38,878 nucleotides of DNA from Shewanella metallivivens (GTDB lineage Bacteria; Pseudomonadota; Gammaproteobacteria; Enterobacterales; Shewanellaceae), in assembly GCF_028750675.1 (NCBI RefSeq), contig NZ_JAQQPZ010000015.1, positions 415,045 through 453,922 of the forward strand, read 5' to 3'. A program made the position numbers and the translations under genes. Positions 17,272-26,126 of this stretch are shown piece by piece. The notes under the pieces were generated by a model. The model saw nothing but the letters and a program-made list of their open reading frames with translations, had not been told where the DNA came from and did no database searches. Each line of letters starts with the position of its first letter. The stretch's first letter is position 1.

Positions 17272-19124
17272 GGTTTTACCGCCCATTCGTCACGTAAAAT
17301 ATACTCGTCGAGCAATGCCCTTGCTAACGGACCTGCGTTTGCACCACCCCAGCCGGCATTTTCTAATACTACGGCCAGCACAATGCGTGGGTTTTCATAA
17401 GGTGCGTAAGCAATAATTAATGCGTTGTCGCGTAAATGTTCGGCAATTTTATCGGCATCGTATTTTTGATCTTTGGCAACACTAAATACTTGCGCTGTAC
17501 CGGTCTTCATGGCTGCGGTATAGGTTGCATCGGTAAAGCGCGACTTGTCTGCTGTTTGGCGCATTGCTTCATTGATGATGTCCCAATTGCGTGGGTTTTT
17601 AAGCTCTATTGGTGGCTGCTCATCAATGGGGGTATCAATTTTTACCGTGTTATTTTTAAACGATTTTAATAGGTGTGGGGTAAAACGTTTGCCTTTATTG
17701 GCCATAATGGCTGCAGCATTAGCAAGTTGCAGCGGTGTGGTGGTCCAGTAGCCTTGGCCAATTCCTACTGAAATCGTGTCGCCATTATACCAAGGTTGAT
17801 TGTAGCGCATGCGTTTCCAATCTCGTGATGGCATAACGCCATCCGACTCTTCAAAAATATCGATACCCGTGCTTTTACCAAAACCAAACGGCTCCATAAA
17901 AGTGGCCATTTTATCGATACCCACTTTGTAGACTAAATCGTAAAAGTAAATGTCACATGAGTCGACGATGGCGTGGTAAATATCAACCCAACCATGCCCC
18001 CATTTTTTCCAGTCGCGCCATTTGCGCTCAACACCGGGCATTTGCCAGTAACCAGGATCCCATACTCTGGTATGCTCGTTGATGACTTTTTCTTCTAGCC
18101 CGAGTAATGCAACATGCGGTTTTACTGTTGATGCTGGCGAGTATTGTCCTTGAGTTGAGCGGTTAATTAATGGACGTGATTTATCATTTAATAAATCAGA
18201 ATAAGCTTTGGCACTAATGCCATGCACAAACGGGTTAGGGTCGTACGATGGGCTTGATACCATGGCCAGTACGCCACCGTCTCTTGGGTCAAGCGCCACT
18301 ACAGAGCCACGACGCCCAGCTAATAATTCCATTGCCTTTTGTTGAAGCTTTAAATCTAGGGTGAGGTATATATCTTGCCCTGGTAACGGTGGCGTTACTT
18401 TTAAGGTGCGGATCACTCGGCCACGGTTATTGACCTCTTCTTCAAGATGGCCAGGAATACCGTGCAGTAAGCCTTCGTAATATTTTTCAATGCCTTGTTT
18501 ACCAATATCCTTGGTGGCGGCGTAGTTTTTCCATTGTTGGCTTTTTTCTAGTTGTGCTTTGTCGCGGGTGTTAATTTTACCTACATAACCCAGAACATGT
18601 GTCATGAGTTCATTGAAGGGGTAGTGGCGCTTCAAGCCCGCTTCGACATAAAGCCCCGGAAATTTATATTGGTTAACACTGAATGTGGCTACTTGGTCTT
18701 CGGTTAATTTGTTTTTTATGGTCAGTGGCTTAAAGCGGCGATGATACTTAAGGGTTTCGGTGATGCTTTCGCGCTCATCAGGGGTTAATTCAATGAGCTT
18801 GTTAAGTTCATCTAATGTCGCGTTAATGTCTGAGACTTTTTCAGGAATGAGCTCAAGCGAATAATAAGGTTGGTTTTCGGCCAGTAATACGCCGTGACGG
18901 TCGTATATCAGTCCTCGGCTTGGAGCTGTTGGGACAACCCGAATACGGTTGTCGTTAGAGCGTGTTTCGTAGTCTTTATATAACACAACTTGTAAATTGT
19001 AGAGGTTATAAAACAACACGCAAAGGAGTGCAAAAACGCAGAAAAAGGTAAATAAAGCACGACGTTTAAATAACGCTGCTTCTGCGGCGTGATCATGCAT
19101 GGTAATGCGCTTTTTTGGCGGCAC
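17268..19124 (-). CDS. mrdA: Penicillin-binding protein 2 (elongation transpeptidase)
   Basis: A 618-residue class B PBP that cross-links new glycan made by RodA during cell elongation. One N-terminal membrane anchor (about 24-46) is followed by the pedestal domain (TRSNDNRIRVVPTAPSRG) and the transpeptidase domain with SPASTVK (catalytic Ser in SxxK), SCD as SxN-equivalent and KTGTAQVF. The GTG start at 19124 has GGGGAT upstream and gives an N-terminus close in length to E. coli; an ATG at 19100 (MHDHAAEAALF) is the alternative. It is followed by rodA with a 4-base overlap. A near-perfect Fur-box half-palindrome lies 87 bases upstream (see findings). Confidence 0.97.
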   Translation of the reverse strand: MPPKKRITMHDHAAEAALFKRRALFTFFCVFALLCVLFYNLYNLQVVLYKDYETRSNDNRIRVVPTAPSRGLIYDRHGVLLAENQPYYSLELIPEKVSDINATLDELNKLIELTPDERESITETLKYHRRFKPLTIKNKLTEDQVATFSVNQYKFPGLYVEAGLKRHYPFNELMTHVLGYVGKINTRDKAQLEKSQQWKNYAATKDIGKQGIEKYYEGLLHGIPGHLEEEVNNRGRVIRTLKVTPPLPGQDIYLTLDLKLQQKAMELLAGRRGSVVALDPRDGGVLAMVSSPSYDPNPFVHGISAKAYSDLLNDKSRPLINRSTQGQYSPASTVKPHVALLGLEEKVINEHTRVWDPGYWQMPGVERKWRDWKKWGHGWVDIYHAIVDSCDIYFYDLVYKVGIDKMATFMEPFGFGKSTGIDIFEESDGVMPSRDWKRMRYNQPWYNGDTISVGIGQGYWTTTPLQLANAAAIMANKGKRFTPHLLKSFKNNTVKIDTPIDEQPPIELKNPRNWDIINEAMRQTADKSRFTDATYTAAMKTGTAQVFSVAKDQKYDADKIAEHLRDNALIIAYAPYENPRIVLAVVLENAGWGGANAGPLARALLDEYILRDEWAVKP

Positions 19125-19210
19125 TTATGCTATCCCCGTCGTTATCAAGTGGAAGGTTGACTGAAAAAGATCACTGTATCAGCTGATGAATATGAAAAAA
19201 AGAGTTGCAT

Positions 19211-19223
19211 GATAATCATTATC
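19211..19223 (-). promoter_or_regulatory. Fur-box-like palindrome upstream of mrdA
   Basis: GATAATCATTATC is a perfect palindrome equal to the last 13 bases of the classic 19-bp Fur consensus. It lies between the rlmH stop (19252) and the mrdA start (19124). Iron control of elongasome genes is not expected, so treat as a candidate only. Confidence 0.4.
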
Positions 19224-19251
19224 GATTGGCCTAATTATCTATGCTCAAAGC

Positions 19252-19722
19252 TTATTCTCGGTGATAAGGATGGTTGTTATTAACGCTCCATGCGCGGTAG
19301 AGACTTTCTGCCACAATAACCCGCACCAAAGGATGGGGTAGGGTTAGTGCAGATAAACACCAGCTTTGGTTGGCCGCCTCTTTACAAGCAGGTGAGAGTC
19401 CTTCTGGGCCACCAATCAGCAAGCTGACATCTCTGCCGTCGAGTTGCCATTTTGTCATTTGTTCGGCAAGGTCTGGTGTTGTCCAGTTTTTGCCGGGTAA
19501 ATCTAGGCTGACAATATGGTTCCCTTTAGCTACCGCCGCTAACATGAGCTCGCCTTCTTTATGCAGAATTCGGGCTATATCTGCATTTTTTCCGCGTTTT
19601 CCCGCAGGAATTTCAATGAGTTCCAATGCCATATCTCTTGGGAAACGGCGTTGATACTCCTCGAAACCTCGGGTAACCCAGTCAGGCATTTTTGTGCCAA
19701 CGGCAATAAGCTGTAACTTCAT
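19252..19722 (-). CDS. rlmH: 23S rRNA pseudouridine-1915 N3-methyltransferase
   Basis: A 156-residue SPOUT-class methyltransferase that modifies pseudouridine 1915 in helix 69 of 23S rRNA using SAM. The knotted cofactor site is seen as LLIGGPEGLSP and the C-terminal LTLPHPLVRVIVAESLYRAWSV...HPYHRE, the RlmH signature, ending at the conserved HPYHRE tail. Length equals E. coli (155). Its ATG overlaps the rsfS stop by one base (TAATG), coupling it with another 50S maturation factor. Confidence 0.97.
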   Translation of the reverse strand: MKLQLIAVGTKMPDWVTRGFEEYQRRFPRDMALELIEIPAGKRGKNADIARILHKEGELMLAAVAKGNHIVSLDLPGKNWTTPDLAEQMTKWQLDGRDVSLLIGGPEGLSPACKEAANQSWCLSALTLPHPLVRVIVAESLYRAWSVNNNHPYHRE

Positions 19723-20051
19723 TATGCGCTGTGTTCAGACCATAATTTTTCAAGCTCGTAGTAATCACGAGTTTGTTCTTGCATAACATGCAAAATAACA
19801 GGGCCTAAGTCGACTAATACCCATTCGCTGCTGTCACGACCTTCAACCCCTAGAGGTTGTACGCCAGCATCTTTAGCAGACACAATGACGTGTTCGCCGA
19901 TTGAACGAACGTGAGTTTTTGATGTACCAGTACAGATGATCATGGTGTCTGTGATGGTTGACTGTTTAGATACGTCTAAAACAGTAATGTTTTTAGCTTT
20001 TAAATCATCGATTTTATCGATAACGAAATCTTTTAGTTCGGTGCCTTGCAC
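19722..20051 (-). CDS. rsfS: Ribosomal silencing factor RsfS
   Basis: A 109-residue factor that binds L14 and blocks 50S-30S joining when nutrients are short. It matches E. coli RsfS throughout: QGTELKDFVIDKIDDLKAKN, TDTMIICTGTSKTHVRSI, GVEGRDSSEWVLVDLG and VILHVMQEQTRDYYELEKLWS. The GTG at 20051 (VQGTEL) aligns with E. coli MQGKAL and has GAGG about 9 bases upstream. An ATG at 20114 would add 21 residues without similarity. It is followed by rlmH with a 1-base overlap and preceded by nadD after 88 bases, the same order as E. coli. Confidence 0.96.
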   Translation of the reverse strand: MQGTELKDFVIDKIDDLKAKNITVLDVSKQSTITDTMIICTGTSKTHVRSIGEHVIVSAKDAGVQPLGVEGRDSSEWVLVDLGPVILHVMQEQTRDYYELEKLWSEHSA

Positions 20052-20139
20052 GCGAAATACCTCATTAGTAAAAATTAACGGAGTATTATACTCAAATTCG
20101 CTGTGAATGCGCAATTAAGCTTATTTAATCAGGCCGCCG

Positions 20140-20775
20140 TTATCGATACAGTTGATGTTGGTCGATATATTGACGCGTTGAGGGTAATAATACTTTACTG
20201 GTATCAGCATTTTGCGCCAATTGTTGACGTATTTCGGTTGATGAAATATTAACGAGCTGACTGTTAACGTTAAATATCTTTCCGTGGGTAACGTGATTTT
20301 TTAACGCCAGTTCGTTGGGCTGTGCATGGCGAAATAGTAATTGTTTGGCCATTTCACTTTGGGCATCCATTGTCCAACCTGGGCGTTGGCATAAGGCGAT
20401 ATGACACAGAGAAAACAATGTTTGCCATCGATGCCACAATGGTAATTGAATAAATGAGTCCATGCCCATGATAAAAAAGAACTCATGTTCAGGGTATTGT
20501 TGTGTCAGTAAGGTCAGGGTGGTGACACTATAAGAGGGGGTGTCACGGTTTATTTCGATGTCGCACAATTCAAATTCTGGGTATTGTTGACAGACCAATT
20601 TGACCATTTCTAAACGATGATAGCTGCTAACCATGGTGCTATTTTTGTGCGGTGGAATGTGGTTAGGCATTAACCACACCTGGTCTAAGTTAAGCTGCTG
20701 TTTGACGTCTAATGCAGGATTGATATGGCCAAGGTGAATGGGGTCGAAGGTGCCACCCAATATACCAATTCGCAT
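20140..20775 (-). CDS. nadD: Nicotinate-nucleotide adenylyltransferase
   Basis: A 211-residue nucleotidyltransferase that makes deamido-NAD from nicotinate mononucleotide and ATP in NAD synthesis. The ATP-binding motif GGTFDPIHLGH is at residues 7-17, followed by PNHIPPHKN, the GMDSF segment and the ISSTEIR motif near the end. The ATG at 20775 (MRIGILGG) has AAGGA 7 bases upstream and matches family length (E. coli 213); the longer frame from 20880 would run back into holA with unrelated residues. It lies 16 bases after holA. Confidence 0.97.
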   Translation of the reverse strand: MRIGILGGTFDPIHLGHINPALDVKQQLNLDQVWLMPNHIPPHKNSTMVSSYHRLEMVKLVCQQYPEFELCDIEINRDTPSYSVTTLTLLTQQYPEHEFFFIMGMDSFIQLPLWHRWQTLFSLCHIALCQRPGWTMDAQSEMAKQLLFRHAQPNELALKNHVTHGKIFNVNSQLVNISSTEIRQQLAQNADTSKVLLPSTRQYIDQHQLYR

Positions 20776-20791
20776 GTGTTGTCCTTTAATG

Positions 20792-21826
20792 TTAATCCGT
20801 GAGCTCGATATGTGCCAAACGCTTGTGTGCTCGAGGGTCGAATAAAATGCAAAGATGGCTGATGCCGACCCAGTCTTCAATGCCTTTTTGCTTAAGGTTT
20901 AGTTCAAGCTTAGAGGCAAAGGCGAGCATGTGTTCGATGTGGTCGAGATCTAAACGGGTCAATGCCGCTTGAAATAACGGTTTACGTTTGTCCCAAATTC
21001 GGTGTTTTCCCCACAACTGACTCAGTTGCTCACCATTGTGTTGAGCAAGCTTTAACGTAAGCAGCAAGTTAATTTCTTTAAACAATGCCCACATTAAAAT
21101 GGGCATCGCAGTGCCTTCGGCTTTTAACTGCGCCAACATATGTTGTGCTTGCTTTTGATGGTTGGCCAATATGGCATCACAAAGCTGAAAAACGCTAAAA
21201 CGCGATTGGTCTTCAAAGTATTGGTTAAGTTGCTCTGGGGTAATATTCTTTTTAGGGCTGAGTAGTTGCAGCATTTGCATCGCTTGTTCTGCCGCTAATA
21301 AATTACCTTCAAATAAAGTAAATAGCATGGCTTTTGCGTCGTGATGTACCGTGAGGCTGTAATGAGCGATGCGGCTGTCGAGCCAACGTTCAAATTGTTT
21401 ACCTTCAGGAGTGGTGCAAGGTAAGTAAATGCCTTTGGCGTCGAGCGACTTGAACCATTTGCTGTTGGTTTGCTCAGCACCTGCTTTAGGACCTTGAACA
21501 ATTAACAGCATGTCGGGATTGGGGTGTTGTAGCAAGGTTTGAAATGCAGCAGCTCCCTCTGTGCCGGGCTTGCCTTGAGGTAAGGTTAATTCAACAATTC
21601 GTCGATTGGCAAATAAGCTCATGGCTTGCCACTCTTGAATTAACTCGTTCCAGTTGAAGCCTGTTTCTTGGCTGAGTTGCACCCGCTCTTCAAACCCCTG
21701 CTTTTTAGCAGCATCAAGAATGTGTTGTTTGCTGTTTTCGAGCAGCCAAGGGTCATCACCAAATAATAAAAAACAATCAGGTAAGTTTTTAAGGTGTTGT
21801 TTTAACTGATCGGGGTAGACCCGCAT
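20792..21826 (-). CDS. holA: DNA polymerase III delta subunit
   Basis: A 344-residue clamp-loader subunit, the wrench that opens the beta clamp. Length matches E. coli HolA (343). Recognised features are the N-terminal MRVYPDQLKQHL...LLFGDDPWLLEN with the beta-binding region around residues 60-80 (AMSLFANRRIVELTLP) and the C-terminal collar domain helices (LEGNLLAAEQAMQ-like stretch, DQSRFSVFQLCDAILA). Its ATG overlaps the lptE stop by one base (TAATG), as in the E. coli leuS-lptE-holA-nadD order. Confidence 0.96.
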   Translation of the reverse strand: MRVYPDQLKQHLKNLPDCFLLFGDDPWLLENSKQHILDAAKKQGFEERVQLSQETGFNWNELIQEWQAMSLFANRRIVELTLPQGKPGTEGAAAFQTLLQHPNPDMLLIVQGPKAGAEQTNSKWFKSLDAKGIYLPCTTPEGKQFERWLDSRIAHYSLTVHHDAKAMLFTLFEGNLLAAEQAMQMLQLLSPKKNITPEQLNQYFEDQSRFSVFQLCDAILANHQKQAQHMLAQLKAEGTAMPILMWALFKEINLLLTLKLAQHNGEQLSQLWGKHRIWDKRKPLFQAALTRLDLDHIEHMLAFASKLELNLKQKGIEDWVGISHLCILFDPRAHKRLAHIELTD

Positions 21827-22320
21827 TATTCTGCTCCAATAGATGCCAGGGTTTGAATAATGTAGTCGGCTGCTTGCACTCGCATTTCTTTTAGCAACAA
21901 TTCCATTTCACGACTTTTTGCTAATGCGGTACGTGGATCGTCTTGATAATCACGGCGAATTTCGGTGTCGAATTCTTGTGGTTCTTCTCCCGGCAGTGTG
22001 ACCGAGTAATGAACGACATAAATAAGTTCGTATTCGGCAACGTTGCCGGTTGGGTAAAGTGACAGCGTGGTGCGTTCTAATGTGTCATTGATTAAGCGTA
22101 ATGTCGGAGTTTTGTCTGCGGCATTAACAAGGGTAATTCGGTTAATGCGTAAACGGTCGCGTACAAGGCGGGTTAATTCGCTGTATTCGTCGCTACTGCT
22201 TAAGTGCAGTTCGGCTAACTCAGCAGGAATTGAGTAACTGCGTTGCAGTTTAAAACCGCAACCGACAGTGGTCAGTAGCACCAGGGTCATTATGGCTAAA
22301 CAGATTTTTTTGGCTAGCAT
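21826..22320 (-). CDS. lptE: LPS-assembly lipoprotein LptE
   Basis: A 164-residue outer-membrane lipoprotein that plugs the LptD barrel and helps insert lipopolysaccharide. A lipoprotein signal ends at the lipobox TVGC, followed by GFKLQRSYSIPAELAELHLSSSDEYSEL, typical LptE start residues, then a small alpha/beta domain. Position between leuS and holA is diagnostic. Two starts are possible: ATG 22320 (MLAKKICLA) and ATG 22335 (MPPLTM). Neither has a good ribosome-binding site. I prefer 22320 for its compact signal peptide, with moderate confidence in the start. Two stem-loops lie in the gap after leuS. Confidence 0.92.
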   Translation of the reverse strand: MLAKKICLAIMTLVLLTTVGCGFKLQRSYSIPAELAELHLSSSDEYSELTRLVRDRLRINRITLVNAADKTPTLRLINDTLERTTLSLYPTGNVAEYELIYVVHYSVTLPGEEPQEFDTEIRRDYQDDPRTALAKSREMELLLKEMRVQAADYIIQTLASIGAE

Positions 22321-22360
22321 AGTGAGGGGAGGCATCCTTGTATATTGACATGGTTAACAT

Positions 22361-22397
22361 AAATAACTTACCGCTATTTTACTAGGGTAAGTTATTT
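22361..22397 (-). other. Stem-loop in leuS-lptE spacer (proximal to lptE)
   Basis: Perfect 12-bp AT-rich stem, AAATAACTTACC with GGTAAGTTATTT, and a 13-base loop. Neither strand has a convincing T tract after it, so it is more likely an mRNA-processing or stability element, or a leaky terminator, than a full terminator. Confidence 0.5.
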
Positions 22398-22415
22398 TAC
22401 TGCTAATAATATTAC

Positions 22416-22446
22416 AACCTGTGAGAGTTGTTTACTCCCACAGGTT
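22416..22446 (-). other. Stem-loop in leuS-lptE spacer (proximal to leuS)
   Basis: AACCTGTG / CACAGGTT 8-bp stem, extendable by GAG/CTC after an A.C mismatch. It begins 20 bases past the leuS stop. On the minus strand the bases after it are not a T tract. Confidence 0.45.
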
Positions 22447-22465
22447 ATTGCCGTTGTGGTAACGA

Positions 22466-25057
22466 TTAGTTAGCTACAATGCTTAACAGTTTGCCTGGCA
22501 CGTAAATCACTTTACGTATGTTTAAGCCTTCAGTGTGCTTTTGCACATGCTCATCGCTCATGCCGAGCGCTTCAACATCTTCTTTAGACGCATCAGCAGC
22601 TACGGTGATTTTTGCACGCACTTTACCGTTAACTTGAACCACAATCAGTTTACTGTCTTCAACTAATGCAGCCTCGTCAACTTCAGGCCAGCGGCTGTCT
22701 TCGATGTTGCTTTGGTTACCGAGCTCTTTCCACACGGTAAAGGCAATGTGCGGAACGATTGGGTAAAGTAGGCGAGTCACTGCAGAAAGCGCTTCAGCAA
22801 GTAGTGCACGGTCTTGTGTGCTTTCTTGTGGTGCTTTTAATAAGTGATTCATCAATTCCATTACCGACGCAACGGCGGTGTTAAACATTTGGCGGCGGCT
22901 AATATCATCACTGACTTTTGCAATCGTCTTGTGTAGTTCACGGCGCAGTGCTTTTTGGTCAGCGTTTAATTTGCTAACATCAAGTGCTTCTGTTGGGCCT
23001 GCGGCAACATGGTCGCTGGCCAGTTTCCAGAAACGCTTAATAAAGCGATGTGCTCCTTCAACGCCAGACTCTTGCCACTCAAGTGTCAGCTCTGGAGGCG
23101 ATGCGAACATCATAAATAAACGGACGGTGTCAGCACCGTATTTTTCGACCATGACTTGTGGGTCAATACCGTTGTTTTTTGATTTAGACATCTTGCTCAT
23201 ACCGGTGTAAACCAGTTCGTTGCCTTGATTGTCTACCGCTTTAAGGATACGGCCTTTATCGTCTTTTTCTTCTACGGTTACGTCTAAAGGTGACACCCAT
23301 ACACGGGCACCTTTGTCGTTGGTGTAGTAGTAAGCATCAGCTAATACCATGCCTTGAGTTAATAACTGTTTAGCTGGCTCATTACTGTTCACTAACCCGG
23401 CATCACGCAATAACTTGTGGAAGAAACGGAAGTAAAGTAAATGCATACACGCGTGTTCAATACCACCAATGTATTGATCAACAGGTAACCAGTAGTTGGC
23501 TTTAGCCGGATCTAACATTTCATTTGCATGTGGACTACAGTAACGTGCGTAGTACCAAGATGACTCCATAAAGGTATCAAAGGTATCGGTTTCGCGCAGT
23601 GCGGCCTGACCATTGACAGTGGTTTCGGCCCAGGCTTTATCGGCTTTGATTGGGCTTTGGATCCCGTCCATTACCACATCTTCTGGCAAAATAACTGGCA
23701 GTTGATCTTCAGGTGTTGGGATAACAGTGCCGTCAGCTAAGGTTACCATTGGGATAGGTGCACCCCAGTAACGTTGACGAGACACCCCCCAATCACGCAG
23801 GCGGTAATTCACCTGACGCTTACCTTTACCTTCAGCGGTTAAACGAGCGTCGATTGCGTCAAACGCCGCTTGAAACGCTAGGCCGTCTAATTCTGGGAAC
23901 GCGTCGCCAGAGTTAAATACCACGCCTTTGTCGGTGAACGCTTCTTTGCTGATGTCTAACTCGCCGTCAAGTGGCTTAATGACCGCTTCAATGGCTAAAC
24001 TATATTTAGTGGCAAATTCATAATCGCGTTGATCATGTGCAGGAACCGACATCACCGCACCGGTGCCGTAATTCATTAGTACGAAGTTAGCAACCCAAAT
24101 TGGCACCAGTTTACCGGTAATAGGGTGAACGGCGTTTAAGCCTGTTGCAACGCCTTTTTTCTCCATCGAAGCCATGGCGGCTTCTGTGGTGTCAGCGTTT
24201 TTACATTCTTCTAAAAACTCAGCTAATTGCGGGTTGTTTTCAGCGGCTTGTATTGCAAGTGGGTGACCGGCTGCAATGGCAACATAGGTCACACCCATCA
24301 AGGTATCAGGGCGCGTGGTATAGATATCAAAGCTTGCATCACTGTCTGCTACCGCAAAGGTCATTTCGATACCTTCGCTACGGCCAATCCAGTTACGTTG
24401 CATGGCTTTAACCTGTTCAGGCCAGCCATCTAATGTATCGATGTCGTTAAGCAGCTCTTCAGCGTAGTCAGTAATTTTAATAAACCACTGTGGAATTTCT
24501 TTTTGAACGACTTCAGTGTCACAACGCCAGCAACAACCGTCTTGTACTTGCTCGTTAGCCAGTACCGTTTCATCGTTTGGACACCAGTTTACTGATGAGG
24601 TTTTTTTGTACACTAAGCCTTTTTCATATAGCTTAGTGAAAAACCATTGCTCCCAACGATAATACTCTGGTGTACAAGTGGCAATTTCACGGCTCCAGTC
24701 ATAACCAAAGCCTAATAATTTAAGCTGGTTTTTCATGTAGTCGATATTTTCGTATGTCCACGGCGCTGGAGACGTCTTGTTATTGATCGCGGCATTCTCT
24801 GCAGGCAGACCAAAAGAGTCCCAACCAATCGGTTGCAACACATTTTTACCTTGCAAACGTTGATATCGTGCCACAACATCACCTATGGTGTAGTTACGGA
24901 CGTGGCCCATGTGAAGACGGCCTGAAGGATACGGGAACATAGAAAGACAATAGAATTTTTCTTTGCTTTCATCTTCAGTGACTTCAAAGGTTTTATGTTC
25001 TTGCCAGTGCTTTTGCACTAAGGCTTCAATTTCTGAGGGATTATATTGCTCTTGCAT
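22466..25057 (-). CDS. leuS: Leucyl-tRNA synthetase
   Basis: An 863-residue class I synthetase charging tRNA-Leu, with an editing domain against misloaded amino acids. The HIGH-type motif is PYPSGRLHMGH (about 42-52), the zinc-binding insertion is seen as NWCPNDETVLANEQVQDGCCWRCD, the CP1 editing site has TTRPDTLMGVT, and KMSKS is in YTGMSKMSKSKNNGID near 620. It matches E. coli LeuRS (860) almost throughout. The ATG at 25057 (MQEQYNPSEIEAL) aligns with E. coli MQEQYRPEEIE; an ATG at 25075 would add six residues. Two cognate tRNA-Leu(UAG) genes lie at the far end of the window. Confidence 0.98.
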   Translation of the reverse strand: MQEQYNPSEIEALVQKHWQEHKTFEVTEDESKEKFYCLSMFPYPSGRLHMGHVRNYTIGDVVARYQRLQGKNVLQPIGWDSFGLPAENAAINNKTSPAPWTYENIDYMKNQLKLLGFGYDWSREIATCTPEYYRWEQWFFTKLYEKGLVYKKTSSVNWCPNDETVLANEQVQDGCCWRCDTEVVQKEIPQWFIKITDYAEELLNDIDTLDGWPEQVKAMQRNWIGRSEGIEMTFAVADSDASFDIYTTRPDTLMGVTYVAIAAGHPLAIQAAENNPQLAEFLEECKNADTTEAAMASMEKKGVATGLNAVHPITGKLVPIWVANFVLMNYGTGAVMSVPAHDQRDYEFATKYSLAIEAVIKPLDGELDISKEAFTDKGVVFNSGDAFPELDGLAFQAAFDAIDARLTAEGKGKRQVNYRLRDWGVSRQRYWGAPIPMVTLADGTVIPTPEDQLPVILPEDVVMDGIQSPIKADKAWAETTVNGQAALRETDTFDTFMESSWYYARYCSPHANEMLDPAKANYWLPVDQYIGGIEHACMHLLYFRFFHKLLRDAGLVNSNEPAKQLLTQGMVLADAYYYTNDKGARVWVSPLDVTVEEKDDKGRILKAVDNQGNELVYTGMSKMSKSKNNGIDPQVMVEKYGADTVRLFMMFASPPELTLEWQESGVEGAHRFIKRFWKLASDHVAAGPTEALDVSKLNADQKALRRELHKTIAKVSDDISRRQMFNTAVASVMELMNHLLKAPQESTQDRALLAEALSAVTRLLYPIVPHIAFTVWKELGNQSNIEDSRWPEVDEAALVEDSKLIVVQVNGKVRAKITVAADASKEDVEALGMSDEHVQKHTEGLNIRKVIYVPGKLLSIVAN

Positions 25058-25177
25058 CAATCTATTTCCGGCCATGCCGCCTATTGTTTGATCTAACGCT
25101 CAACAGCGCGATTTATAACTGCATAGAATAAACCAGAAGTGATCTATTAAAAAGGTGCGTATTAAGGAGTATTACCT

Positions 25178-25678
25178 ATGAGTGGAAAAAGTTCAGCACT
25201 ATTAGCCTTATATCAATCACTATTTGAACAAGTGAAAACGACGTTCGAGCAAGATAACTCATTGACAGCTAAAAGTTTGTTTGAGTCTGTCACCCAAGGA
25301 AAAGCCTATCTACAACTAAAATCAAATGCCGATGAAGAAGAGTTAGCTTTAGTAGAAGAATTTTTAAAGCGAGACATCGCCAACTTTTTAAATGAGAAAA
25401 ATGAAGATAATTTGAGTCACAGCCCGACGGTTATTGGTATTGAGAACACATTATGGCAATGGCTTAGTGAAATAACGGATAGAAGCCAAGTTGAATGGCA
25501 TGAACTTTTACAAGATTTTAAGCATCATGGAGTTTATAAGTCTGGGGAAATCATTAACCAAGGTAAATTGACGTGCAATAAGTGCGGTCACGAAATGCAA
25601 ATCGATTTTCCTGGGGTAATCCCCGACTGTCCAAACTGTGATAATGATGAGTTTTCACGCGAACCACTGACCCCTTAA
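25178..25678 (+). CDS. ybeL: Zinc-ribbon protein of the YbeL/DUF1451 family
   Basis: A 166-residue cytoplasmic protein. The first 120 residues are helical and acidic (DEEELALVEEFLKRDI, IENTLWQWLSEITDRSQVEWHELLQDF). The C-terminus is a zinc ribbon with CNKCGHEM and CPNCDNDEF supplying four cysteines. E. coli ybeL (160 residues) sits beside leuS in the same divergent arrangement, which supports the assignment. The function is unknown. The start is clear: AAGGAG at 25164-25169, 8 bases before the ATG. Confidence 0.93.
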   Translation: MSGKSSALLALYQSLFEQVKTTFEQDNSLTAKSLFESVTQGKAYLQLKSNADEEELALVEEFLKRDIANFLNEKNEDNLSHSPTVIGIENTLWQWLSEITDRSQVEWHELLQDFKHHGVYKSGEIINQGKLTCNKCGHEMQIDFPGVIPDCPNCDNDEFSREPLTP

Positions 25679-25693
25679 ACTGTAATAGTTCAC

Positions 25694-25984
25694 TTAAAAC
25701 TCGACTCGGTAACGGCAATGATGACTACTGCTGTTACCGATCATTTCATCATACGCCGATTGAATTTGTATCATGGCGTAATGGATCCCTTGCTGTTTAA
25801 GCAATTCCTCTGCTTGTGTAATCGAATTAAGGCTCATTAACTTGCCTGTTTTATCACGAGCACTTTTAAAGTTACCTTGCTCATCTTCTATTCCAAGTAA
25901 GTAATGATTTGAATCGGCGTAACTGATAATGGTTGGGTGTAGCGCTTGCTGACTAATGGCTGACTTTATTTCTGAGAGTTGCAT
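25694..25984 (-). CDS. Small DUF6482-like protein, function unknown
   Basis: A 96-residue protein with no signal peptide or membrane segment. The visible pattern is a short helix (LSEIKSAISQQA), strands around NHYLLGIEDEQG, a helix (SITQAEELLKQQG), then IHYAMIQIQSAYDEMIG. It resembles proteins I know as DUF6482, but only from memory. The RBS is good: GGAGG lies just upstream of the ATG on the minus strand (25989-25993). It is convergent with ybeL, 15 bases from its stop, and upstream of lnt's terminator. The codon use and ribosome-binding site support a real gene. Confidence 0.7.
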   Translation of the reverse strand: MQLSEIKSAISQQALHPTIISYADSNHYLLGIEDEQGNFKSARDKTGKLMSLNSITQAEELLKQQGIHYAMIQIQSAYDEMIGNSSSHHCRYRVEF

Positions 25985-26064
25985 AATCGCCTCCTTTGCT
26001 GTGTAAACTCTATTACGATGCTTAGGTGGATATAGTTCAATATTTAATCAATGATTAGCCTGAA

Positions 26065-26102
26065 GGTAAAAAAATAGGTTACCTCAATAAGATAACCTAT
26101 TT
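26065..26102 (-). terminator. lnt operon terminator
   Basis: 10-bp stem AAATAGGTTA / TAACCTATTT, read on the minus strand and followed by TTTTTTACC. It lies 25 bases after the lnt stop and closes the miaB-distal block ybeZ-ybeY-corC-lnt. Confidence 0.82.
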
Positions 26103-26126
26103 ATCGTAGCGGTTCATTTATGTGGA

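Noticed and set aside
24145..24433. Two plus-strand frames inside leuS
   Set aside because: They are antisense to the conserved LeuRS editing region and have no supporting signals.
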